Below are positions 16,981 to 24,217 of a stretch of 64,000 nucleotides of DNA, piece by piece. The notes beneath the pieces were generated by a model. It saw only the letters and a program-made list of their open reading frames with translations, was not told the DNA's origin and did no database searches. Source of the stretch: Bacteroidota bacterium (GTDB lineage: Bacteria > Bacteroidota > Bacteroidia > Chitinophagales > Chitinophagaceae); NCBI GenBank assembly GCA_018267955.1, contig JAFDXL010000010.1, positions 62,001 to 126,000 on the forward strand, in the 5' to 3' direction. Every line of letters begins with the position of its first letter. Position 1 is the stretch's first letter. A program made the translations under genes and the position numbers.

Positions 16981-17524
16981 ATTGTGTAAATCTAATCAAA
17001 AGCTCATGAGTAGATGCGCTATATATTAGACCATTAAATTCCAGGTTCCTTTTATGTCCACGATTAATTAGTCGCCCTATTCTTCCAAAGTCAATCTGAT
17101 CTGTATGAGAAAATTTATCGGCCACCTCATAATTATTTATAGGCTCGCACTGGATGAAAATCAGAATTCCATCATGTTTTTTTACCCTTGTGATTGAATT
17201 GTCGCGAGATTTGTCTTTAAATACAATTGCAATATCTCGTTTAGTTGTGTGTTGAACAATGATAGCATCAAACGGTCGCCCTTGGTTAGCAGATTCATTT
17301 CCGGCGTTCGCCATGCTTTTCTGCATAATTTTTTCTTGGGTTAGAGCATTTTCTTTGCCAATGTCATCTTGAAAAGTAAACGAGACCTCGTAAGGCTCAA
17401 TAGGTTCATTTTCATAAAAAATCAGCTTGCCATTTATTTTGTTGGCTCTTGCCAATGAATAATCTTTTTGTCCAAAGGCAAGCGAAGACATTAACGTCAT
17501 TAAAATTAGTAGTGTAAATCTCAT
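16979..17524 (-). CDS. Secreted protein with an internal duplicated domain
   Basis: The 181-residue product has a signal peptide (cleavage after AFGQ). The mature part contains two similar segments: KINGKLIFYENEPIEPYEV and KHDGILIFIQCEPINNYEV, each followed by a phenylalanine-rich strand, so the gene arose by internal duplication. No catalytic motif is visible. Its stop codon (TAG at 16979-16981) lies at the edge of the tRNA fragment, so the natural C-terminus may have been altered by recombination. The 5' leader contains a hairpin (17540-17570) and a larger structured element (17607-17717). Confidence 0.6.
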   Translation of the reverse strand: MRFTLLILMTLMSSLAFGQKDYSLARANKINGKLIFYENEPIEPYEVSFTFQDDIGKENALTQEKIMQKSMANAGNESANQGRPFDAIIVQHTTKRDIAIVFKDKSRDNSITRVKKHDGILIFIQCEPINNYEVADKFSHTDQIDFGRIGRLINRGHKRNLEFNGLIYSASTHELLIRFTQ

Positions 17525-17539
17525 AAAGAAATTCTCCGG

Positions 17540-17570
17540 TTAGTCTGCCAGAGGTCCAATGGCAGGCTAA
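17540..17570 (-). promoter_or_regulatory. Leader hairpin upstream of the duplicated-domain gene
   Basis: An 11-bp stem with one mismatch (TTAGCCTGCCA and TGGCAGACTAA on the minus strand) closes a 9-nt loop and ends about 15 bases before the start codon of the gene at 17524. It could occlude or shape the translation start, or be part of a longer structured leader with the element at 17607-17717. Confidence 0.4.
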
Positions 17571-17606
17571 AAATAAACTGGGGCGTGAACCTCAGAGCTA
17601 TCATTC

Positions 17607-17717
17607 GTCCTGAGGGACCGCGAAGCCCGACTTCCAAATAATAGATGAAGCCACACCCCTTATCGGGTGTAGTATTCATCTTTCGGGAAGTCATTCAAAT
17701 TCGCGGTTTTTCAGGAC
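17607..17717. ncRNA. Long rod-like hairpin, candidate structured RNA
   Basis: Five perfect helices nest around a 6-nt loop: GTCCTGA/TCAGGAC, ACCGCGAA/TTCGCGGT, GACTTCC/GGAAGTC, GATGAA/TTCATC and ACACCC/GGGTGT, in total 34 bp separated by small asymmetric internal loops. An extra TATC/GATA pair lies outside (17599-17602 with 17724-17727). Such interrupted helices are typical of selected RNA structure rather than of a palindromic transposon end. The strand is not decided; on the minus strand it would lie in the leader of the gene at 17524. No reverse transcriptase is nearby, so a retron is unlikely. A 6S-like RNA or a cis-regulatory leader are options. The flanks of the 17525-17891 gap show no gene. 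Confidence 0.5.
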
Positions 17718-17891
17718 CAGAAAGATAATTCTACGCTATGTCGATTGTTATTCTGTTATATTTCTTGGTGTTTTTAGACAATACAAATATAGAAACTAGA
17801 AATTTAAAAACTGTCTATCGCCAATTTCTTTATAAAATATGTATTACAATACATTCCTAACACTCATTAATATGTATTATAAACAAAACTT

Positions 17892-18185
17892 TCAGTATCG
17901 TTTAATTGCATTTGCTTTAAAAGTCTCCCTGGCATTCTCGTTCAAATAATTGTAAATTGAATCAAGATCATACAGAATTATCTTTTTAGCCGGTTGAGAA
18001 TATCTAATCTTTCCTTCGTCTCTCAGCTTCTGCAATGTCGTTTTACTGGTGATACGTAGCTTTTGCATGGCCTCTTCCGGAGAAATCCATTTATCTTCTT
18101 TTTTTGCTAATTCTTTTTTAAAACGGTCAAATAACTGATCAAGAATAGCATTGAAGGCTTGATCTTCTAAGCATATTACCTGCAT
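17892..18185 (-). CDS. Excisionase-like helix-turn-helix protein
   Basis: I start at the ATG at 18185 (97 residues), which follows a strong GGAGGGG at good distance and overlaps the 3' end of the upstream gene; the frame is open 16 codons further. The central part (WISPEEAMQKLRIT, then TTLQKLRDEGKIRY) is the MerR-type winged helix found in excisionase-like DNA-binding proteins (HTH_17). Such proteins are common next to integrases and in Bacteroidota integrative elements, where they act in excision or transcription. No integrase gene is present here, so this may be an element remnant or a stand-alone regulator. Confidence 0.7.
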   Translation of the reverse strand: MQVICLEDQAFNAILDQLFDRFKKELAKKEDKWISPEEAMQKLRITSKTTLQKLRDEGKIRYSQPAKKIILYDLDSIYNYLNENARETFKANAIKRY

Positions 18186-18571
18186 GTCCCCTCCTTCTTT
18201 TGTATGACGTCCTCTTGTTCCGTTGTTTGACATATAAATACAGTATCGCCAATAGGATAAATAAAAAAATAATCAAACACATATCCCATTACGCATTCTC
18301 CGTATTGCCGAAACCTGTTTACTACTGAAAAATCATATCCCAGGTCCTCAAGAGTTTCAACGCGAATCTCCAGTTTTTGTAATTCTTCAACGAAGTAATA
18401 GAGAATATTATAATTTATTTTAATGGGGTCTAAATATTGATTATACAATTCCTCCCGGATCTTGCGTTGCAGGTTGTTATGCTTAATCTTACAATCGCTA
18501 TGATATAGCTTGTCTCTCCTGCCTTTTAGTGGCAATTGACAATATCGACAAATATTCTGCTCCATTCGCAT
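18176..18571 (-). CDS. Zinc-ribbon protein of a mobile-element module
   Basis: The 131-residue product begins with CRYC, then HSDC, a C-x2-C...H-x3-C cluster (residues 8-27) resembling the small zinc ribbons of many element-borne Bacteroidota genes. The rest is helical and then strand-rich (YVFDYFFIYPIGDTVFIC) without known motif. Its stop codon overlaps the start of the excisionase-like gene by 10 bp, so the two are translationally coupled. DNA or protein binding is the likely activity; the specific role is unknown. Confidence 0.55.
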   Translation of the reverse strand: MRMEQNICRYCQLPLKGRRDKLYHSDCKIKHNNLQRKIREELYNQYLDPIKINYNILYYFVEELQKLEIRVETLEDLGYDFSVVNRFRQYGECVMGYVFDYFFIYPIGDTVFICQTTEQEDVIQKKEGTCR

Positions 18572-18654
18572 ATACTGAAAGCCGATTGAGTTAAATCAGC
18601 AATGCATATTACAAGCGTATAGTGCTGTCGGGTAGGTTGTACGGGTAGGTTATG

Positions 18655-19713
18655 TTAGACTTTTATTTCTTTAGCAATCTCTTCAGCTATATTAGTTAAG
18701 TGCAGTTTTTCAAAAAAATCGCGCACAATTTGAAGGTTTTTTGTATTCCGATGGTTGTCACCGACTAAACGTTTACGTAAAAACTTATAAGTATTTGTAT
18801 CCTTTATGGGTTTGTCCGAACTTTTACCGGTCATAAAGATTATAAACCGGGCAATATCCATTTTGCTAGGCCGATCACAATCTAAATTTTTAAAGAGTTC
18901 CTCTAAAAGAAAATACATGGCAATCACCTGTTGCCTATGATTATTATTTGCGTCCGTATTGAGCTCATCTTCATTTAAATCATTTTCTTCATCCAGATTA
19001 TGGCTGCCTGCATCCGGATCAGAAGTGTCTGCATTTGCAGTCATATCGAGGTACTTTTGCAAAAGGGGTAATCTATCATCCAAAATTTCTTTGTAATCAA
19101 TTGACATTGCTTGTAGTCTGTCAACAAACTCTTCTACATCCCTGTCAAAATATGTTGCAAACTGATAGGTTAGAATTGACTTAAGTTTCTCACTAGGACT
19201 AAGTCTTAGCTTTAAAGCCAAATAGAACAGATAATAAATGTTATCCGGCGTTATTATAAATTCGCTTCTCGAATCTGCTACCCGAATAGTATTATCTTTA
19301 TTGCACGGCAACACATAAAAATCAGGGATTGGCCCGTGTGCAGCGTCAGCCACCAAGTCCTTCTGATTAGGGATTCTGACATTTAAATAATTGTCAAAGT
19401 AATCCGGACTGTCTGATCTGGATATCTCATCTCCAATCTTCGCCGCAATTAACGCCAGTTCAATTCTCTGGCTAAATTTTAGAAGAGCCGGATATTCAAA
19501 TAAATTTTTGGATTTTACTAGTTCTTCTACAATATCGGCATTGTTCAATTCCAATTCATTAATCATAGCTAGTTGATTACTTTCATCAATTTTATCCGAA
19601 AGCGTCAATTCATCAAGGCCCAATGAATTATCAAACTTTATAGCATTCGCATCGATTCGTTTAGATTCATTTTTATCCGCATCAATTCGCTTAGATTTAT
19701 GTTGATTTGGCAT
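18655..19713 (-). CDS. Unknown protein, probably of mobile-element origin
   Basis: The 352-residue product is acidic and soluble. Its N-terminus contains a tandem SKRIDA motif separated by 6 residues. An Asp/Asn-rich linker (residues about 230-260) separates a helical N-terminal part from a C-terminal domain (YFLLEELF, then MDIARFIIFMTG) of a kind I associate with conserved proteins of Bacteroidota integrative elements. No enzymatic motif is visible. It lies 83 bp ahead of the zinc-ribbon/excisionase pair on the same strand and may form one module with them. Confidence 0.5.
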   Translation of the reverse strand: MPNQHKSKRIDADKNESKRIDANAIKFDNSLGLDELTLSDKIDESNQLAMINELELNNADIVEELVKSKNLFEYPALLKFSQRIELALIAAKIGDEISRSDSPDYFDNYLNVRIPNQKDLVADAAHGPIPDFYVLPCNKDNTIRVADSRSEFIITPDNIYYLFYLALKLRLSPSEKLKSILTYQFATYFDRDVEEFVDRLQAMSIDYKEILDDRLPLLQKYLDMTANADTSDPDAGSHNLDEENDLNEDELNTDANNNHRQQVIAMYFLLEELFKNLDCDRPSKMDIARFIIFMTGKSSDKPIKDTNTYKFLRKRLVGDNHRNTKNLQIVRDFFEKLHLTNIAEEIAKEIKV

Positions 19714-19874
19714 AGAAGTTTCATTTAAATTTCACGCAATCAAATCTATCTAATTTCAACATCAAATACTCCAATAGGAAGAAGACAAAAAAATATTAGA
19801 AAATCGCAATCAAAACAAACTATGCTATGATGCCCAGAACGTGAGTTAGCAAACTTTCTTGGCGTGCCATTCAT

Positions 19875-20920
19875 TTATAACACCTTACTCAATGTAAAAT
19901 ACCAAACTGGTTTCTTATTGAATGTTCCCCGCCAAGCAACATCTAACCTTAATGGATAACCTGCAAGACTTGAACGTAACGATGCACCGTAGGACCAAAG
20001 CCAGTTATTATTGTTGGGATTAGTGGATTTGTTTGTCCAGATCTCCCCTGCTTTACCAAGATCTGCAAATAGACCAGGCTGTAATTGATTTATAAATAAA
20101 AGTGGGGTTTCGATGGGCATTAATGACTGGAATAGAGGAAAATAAACATCGCTGTTCCATACTCCGTAATAGTTTCCGTAAACATCATTCTGCAGGTACC
20201 CTCTGAATGGAGTTACTAAGGTTTGGAATGCATAAGGTGCATTTTGAGCAGCATGTGCATTACTATCAACCTTTACGGTGACATTATTATCCAGTCCTGC
20301 CAGGTTGTACTGAATATGGCTGTGGCCAAAGCTTCTTCCTGCCTGCAGTTGCGTAACCCAAGTAATATATTTGTAGAGGGGAAGGTCATATCTCAGTTGC
20401 ATGGTACTTCCTAACATTGGTCCTCCTGATTCATCTAATGGCTGGAAAACATCCAACAGAAGCTTGACTCTATAGCCTTTATGCAAATTAAAAAGAGTAG
20501 TAAGCAATTTGTTATAGTTCATGAACAATGTCGTGATTGACCAAAAGCTATCCAGATCCTCAAATTGGAGGCTGTATTTATCAGTAGCGAGGAAGATAGT
20601 ACGGTCATATCCTATGGCTTCTGTGACATCTGCCGACAGTAATAGGTCATCGGATGATGCAAGTTTATCTCTCCGTGATGAGTTTTTACTTTAGCTACAT
20701 TAGGGTAAGGTTTTCCGGATTCGTCGGTCCAGTTCCTTAGTGGGTCAGGATTCAGGCTTTCTACATTTCGATAATAAGATATACTCCAGTCTGTTTTTCC
20801 CGCAGTATTTTCGTATCGCATGAAAAACATATCGGCTATTACTAAAGTCACCAAAACCTTTTTGACCTTTTCTACCAATTTCTGAACTAACAGTAGAACA
20901 GGAATACAGTTCGTTAGTGA
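19875..20920 (-). pseudogene. Decayed Omp85/surface-antigen barrel gene
   Basis: The last 217 codons (from 20528) read as the C-terminal half of a BamA/TamA-type barrel: GYRVKLLLDVFQPL, a GNYYGVW turn and the terminal strand WYFTLSKVL. Coding similarity continues upstream but in other frames: SSDDLLLSADVTEAIGYDRT (frame of the C-terminal part), then NTAGKTDWSISYYRN in a second frame, then RKGQKGFGDFSNSRYVF in a third, so at least two frameshifts are present near 20670 and 20825. The N-terminal POTRA part is missing, and the divergent defence operon starts right next to it. This looks like a gene cut by arrival of the island. Confidence 0.7.
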
Positions 20921-20933
20921 GATGTCTGAATAA

Positions 20934-20948
20934 TGAGAAAATTTCTCA
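20934..20948. promoter_or_regulatory. Palindromic operator candidate 1
   Basis: TGAGAAAATTTCTCA is a near-perfect 15-bp palindrome located 47 bp upstream of the start codon of the RloA-like gene. A second copy differing by one base lies 39 bp further on. A pair of such sites around a promoter suggests binding of a dimeric repressor or activator controlling the defence operon. Confidence 0.6.
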
Positions 20949-20966
20949 AAATTTATGTATAATTTG

Positions 20967-20974
20967 TATTTTTG
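20967..20974 (+). promoter_or_regulatory. Candidate -7 promoter element of the defence operon
   Basis: TATTTTTG matches the Bacteroidota -7 consensus TAnnTTTG and lies 20 bp before the ATG at 20995. No clear -33 TTTG is seen at the expected distance. The element overlaps the second palindrome by two bases, so a protein bound there would block initiation. Confidence 0.5.
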
Positions 20975-20987
20975 AGAAAATATCTCA
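20973..20987. promoter_or_regulatory. Palindromic operator candidate 2
   Basis: TGAGAAAATATCTCA repeats the palindrome at 20934-20948 with one base changed; with its flanks it extends to TTGAGA/TCTCAA. It overlaps the candidate -7 element and ends 7 bp before the start codon, an ideal position for transcriptional repression. Confidence 0.6.
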
Positions 20988-20994
20988 AATAAGC

Positions 20995-22287
20995 ATGTTG
21001 GTTGAATTTTCAGTAGGTAATTTTCTCTCGTTTAAAACAAAAACAACGCTCAGTCTCGCTGCGACTTCTATAAAGGAGCATGTGGATACTAATATTTTCT
21101 CAACAGAACGCAATGATTTATTGAAAGGCGCGGTTATTTATGGAGCGAATGCAAGCGGTAAAAGCAATTTTATCCGTGCTATGTCCACCATGAGACGGTT
21201 AGTCGTGCAATCTTTTGAGCAATCTTCCAGAGAAGAGTTAGACATCACCGCCTTCTTGCTCAATACGGAAACCGAATATTTACCTTCTTTCTTCGAAGCA
21301 ATTTTTATCATTGATAGCACACGCTATAGATACGGCTTTGAAGCAGATGATAAAAAGTTCCGAGCTGAGTGGTTGTTTGAAGCTCAAAAAAATGTTGAAA
21401 AGCCATTGTTCTTACGGGAAGAAGATGGCATTGAAGTAATGAAAACCTTTTCAGAAGGAAAGGATCTGGAAGAGCGGACAAGAGATAATGCACTCTTTCT
21501 GGCGGTGGTAGATCAATTCAATGGTAAGATCGCCAAGAAGATCATGCGATGGTTTAACAACTTCATTACTATTTCCGGATTGAGCCATGAGGGATATAAG
21601 GGAGTAACATTTGATATGCTTGAGAATAAGCAAACCAGTACTGCTTTACTTGATTTCTACAAGAAATTGGATTTAGGTTTTGATGACATATCGATCAGCA
21701 AAAAACCTTTTGATGGAAAAGAGTTACCAAAAGACATGCCTGAAAGTTTAGTGAAACAACTGGTAACAGATTTAGAAGGGGCACTTAAAATTGACATCAA
21801 GACAATTCATAAGAAATATGATGCTAAAGGCAAAGCTATTGGACTGGTCGAGTTTGATATGAGAAGCCAGGAGTCTTCAGGCACCAATAAGCTTTTCAAT
21901 ATTTCCGGACCCGTGTTTGATGTTTTGAATGACGGTGGTGTATTGGTTGTGGACGAATTAGATGCCAGCCTGCATCCTTTATTAACACTTGCCGTAACAA
22001 AGCTGTTTAATTCAAAAGACTTCAACCGGAATAATGCTCAACTGATTTTTGCCACACACGATACGAACCTTTTGTACTATGGTAACTATCGAAGAGACCA
22101 GATTTACTTTGTTGAGAAGGATCAATATGGCGTGTCTGATATGTACTCGCTGGTAGAATATAAAGAACAAGGAAAGACAATCCGTAAGGATCGTTCATTT
22201 GAGAAAGATTATATCGAAGGGCGTTATGGAGCCATTCCGTTTATTGGGAACCTGTCAAATGTTGTAACGAAATGGCAAGGAAAATAA
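20995..22287 (+). CDS. RloA-like AAA/ABC-type ATPase (AbiL-like pair, ATPase subunit)
   Basis: I start at the ATG at 20995, because the open frame upstream (to 20917) runs through the two palindromes and the promoter. The 430-residue product has Walker A GANASGKS (residues 50-57), a helical insertion, Walker B VLVVDELDASLHP (Asp320) and a downstream His switch (FATHDTNLL), the order of AAA_21/OLD-type ATPases. The start of the next gene overlaps its end by 16 bp, and that product is an RloB-type protein, so this is the ATPase half of an RloA/RloB pair, the same architecture as the lactococcal AbiLi/AbiLii abortive infection pair. It probably senses phage and controls the RloB partner. First gene of a 12-gene operon. 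Confidence 0.8.
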   Translation: MLVEFSVGNFLSFKTKTTLSLAATSIKEHVDTNIFSTERNDLLKGAVIYGANASGKSNFIRAMSTMRRLVVQSFEQSSREELDITAFLLNTETEYLPSFFEAIFIIDSTRYRYGFEADDKKFRAEWLFEAQKNVEKPLFLREEDGIEVMKTFSEGKDLEERTRDNALFLAVVDQFNGKIAKKIMRWFNNFITISGLSHEGYKGVTFDMLENKQTSTALLDFYKKLDLGFDDISISKKPFDGKELPKDMPESLVKQLVTDLEGALKIDIKTIHKKYDAKGKAIGLVEFDMRSQESSGTNKLFNISGPVFDVLNDGGVLVVDELDASLHPLLTLAVTKLFNSKDFNRNNAQLIFATHDTNLLYYGNYRRDQIYFVEKDQYGVSDMYSLVEYKEQGKTIRKDRSFEKDYIEGRYGAIPFIGNLSNVVTKWQGK

Positions 22288-22967
22288 AGATCCCCAATGA
22301 ACAACGGAAACGATTTGCGAGAGAAGAACAGAAGCGGAAAAAGGATGTGCGCAATAAACGTGTATACTATCTTATAGTATGTGAAGGTGCGGCAACAGAG
22401 CCAAATTATTTTGAAGGGCTAAAGCAGGATTTACCTAAAGGCGTTTTGACGGCTTATCAGATAGATATCGAGGGAACTGGCCGTAACACGCAGTCTCTAA
22501 TAGATGAGGCTTTACGACTAAAAGCAGCTTATGAGAAAAATACGACAAGACCTGTTGATAAGCTTTGGGTAGTATTTGACCGTGATAGTTTTGCTGCAAA
22601 CTACTTTAACGACGCTATTGTACGATGTGCTCAAAACATTCCTGTTGTTGGTTGTGCCTGGAGCAATGAGTCATTTGAATTATGGTATCTACTTCATTTC
22701 CATTATTACCAAAATGCAATGAACCGTCAACAATATCAAGGCTTGATCGAAGACAACCTTAGACCATTTGCAGGAGAGGCATACCGATATGAGAAGAATA
22801 GCAAGGAAATGTATGCATTGCTAAAAGAGCATGGCAGCATTGAGAAAGCCATTCATAATGCACAACGGCTTGCGGAAACTTACGGAGAAAGACAGGATTA
22901 TGCTAATCATAATCCGTGTACGATGGTATGGAGCTTAGTGGATGAACTACTAAAACTGAAAGTGTAA
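22272..22967 (+). CDS. RloB-like Toprim-fold protein (AbiL-like pair, effector)
   Basis: The 231-residue product has a basic N-terminus, then VYYLIVCEGAATEPNYF with Glu38 and WVVFDRDSF with Asp103 and Asp105, an E...DxD pattern as in Toprim-like nucleases, and a conserved SNESFELWYLLHF segment. This is the RloB family, found beside RloA ATPases in restriction and abortive infection loci. It is expected to be the nuclease effector held in check by the ATPase; activity here is inferred. Its ATG lies inside the end of the RloA-like gene and its TAA overlaps the sbcD start (TAATG), so expression is coupled in both directions. Confidence 0.8.
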   Translation: MARKIKIPNEQRKRFAREEQKRKKDVRNKRVYYLIVCEGAATEPNYFEGLKQDLPKGVLTAYQIDIEGTGRNTQSLIDEALRLKAAYEKNTTRPVDKLWVVFDRDSFAANYFNDAIVRCAQNIPVVGCAWSNESFELWYLLHFHYYQNAMNRQQYQGLIEDNLRPFAGEAYRYEKNSKEMYALLKEHGSIEKAIHNAQRLAETYGERQDYANHNPCTMVWSLVDELLKLKV

Positions 22968-24217
22968 TGAAAATTCTACATACAGCTGACTGGCACCTTG
23001 GCCAGTTCTTCCATGAGTACGACCGATCTTACGAGCACCAGCAGTTTTTAAATTGGCTGCTGACCATTTTGTCAGGCGCAGGTATCGATGTTTTACTAAT
23101 TAGTGGAGATGTTTTTGATCTATCCAACCCTTCGGCGGCGTCCGTTAAAATGTTCTATTCCTTTTTGAATAATGCAGTAAAAGCAAATCCTGATTTACAA
23201 ATTATCATTACCGCAGGAAATCATGATTCCGCCGCACGATTGGAATCACCTAAGCCGTTATTAGAATCATCCAACATATATATCATTGGTCTTGTAGAAA
23301 AAAAGGAGGATGGCACCATTGATTATGAAAAACTTATTATTCCGTTGAAAGATAAAAATGGTGCAACTGAAGCCTGGTGCCTGGCCGTACCGTTTCTGAG
23401 AATGGGCGACTATCCCATTATTGCAGAATCTGAAAATCCTTATGCCGCAGGTGTTGCCGCATTTTATACCGAGGCTTACAACTGCGTATGTACTAAAAAG
23501 CACGCCAACGAACCTGTCATTTGTATGGGTCACCTACATGCACAGCAAACCGATATGACCGACGTAGATAAATCGGTGGAACGGGCCATTATGGGCGGTG
23601 TAGAGTGTATTGGTGTTGCGGCTTTTCACAACGATATCCGATATGTGGCCTTAGGGCATATTCACAAAGCTCAACGTATCGGGGGTAAAGAACATATCAG
23701 GTACTGTGGTAGTCCTATTCCTATGTCGTTTTCAGAACTGAATTATAAACACCAAGTCATTGTTTTTGACCTGGAAGAGCAAGGCATCAGCAACCGGGAA
23801 TCTATCGAAGTGCCCGTGTCTGTAGCATTAAAGAGAGTGCCCTCAGTGCATAGTACACTTGCCGAGGTGATGAATGCCTTGCAGCAATTGCCAGCAACAA
23901 GCACCGATCCCCGGTTAGCGCCTTATCTCGAAGTGCGCGTGTTGCTTGATGGACCTGAGCCAGGTCTGCGTTACAAGATAGAAATGGTTCTGAGCGGCAA
24001 AGCTGTTCGCCTGGCAAAAATTGATGTAAGATACCCTGCCGCCAATACTACGGGCAATAGCACCGTGGCTGTTTCGGCAGACAACCTTGGCGAACTTCAG
24101 CCCCAAGCTATTTTTGAGCAGGTCTATCAAACCCGGTACAGCAATCCTGTTCCGGCTGAACTGATCCGATTATTTAACCAGGTTACCCACGAGGTGGCTC
24201 AATCTGAAACGATATGA
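22967..24217 (+). CDS. sbcD: DNA double-strand break repair nuclease SbcD
   Basis: The 416-residue product carries the Mre11/SbcD phosphoesterase motifs: HTADWHLGQ (Asp8, His10), LISGDVFD (Asp48), ITAGNHDSAAR, MGHLHAQ and GHIHKAQ, followed by a capping and C-terminal domain of usual length. SbcD is the Mn-dependent nuclease that, with SbcC, cleaves hairpins and protein-blocked DNA ends. It overlaps sbcC by 4 bp (ATGA) and RloB by 1 bp. Being inside a defence operon, this copy may serve phage DNA processing rather than housekeeping repair. Confidence 0.93.
   Translation: MKILHTADWHLGQFFHEYDRSYEHQQFLNWLLTILSGAGIDVLLISGDVFDLSNPSAASVKMFYSFLNNAVKANPDLQIIITAGNHDSAARLESPKPLLESSNIYIIGLVEKKEDGTIDYEKLIIPLKDKNGATEAWCLAVPFLRMGDYPIIAESENPYAAGVAAFYTEAYNCVCTKKHANEPVICMGHLHAQQTDMTDVDKSVERAIMGGVECIGVAAFHNDIRYVALGHIHKAQRIGGKEHIRYCGSPIPMSFSELNYKHQVIVFDLEEQGISNRESIEVPVSVALKRVPSVHSTLAEVMNALQQLPATSTDPRLAPYLEVRVLLDGPEPGLRYKIEMVLSGKAVRLAKIDVRYPAANTTGNSTVAVSADNLGELQPQAIFEQVYQTRYSNPVPAELIRLFNQVTHEVAQSETI

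Noticed and set aside
17607-17717. Retron msr-msd region
   Set aside because: The hairpin is attractive, but there is no reverse transcriptase gene anywhere in the window.
20917-20994. N-terminal extension of the RloA-like protein
   Set aside because: It would translate through two palindromes and the -7 element, and family members start at MLVEFSVGNF-like sequences.
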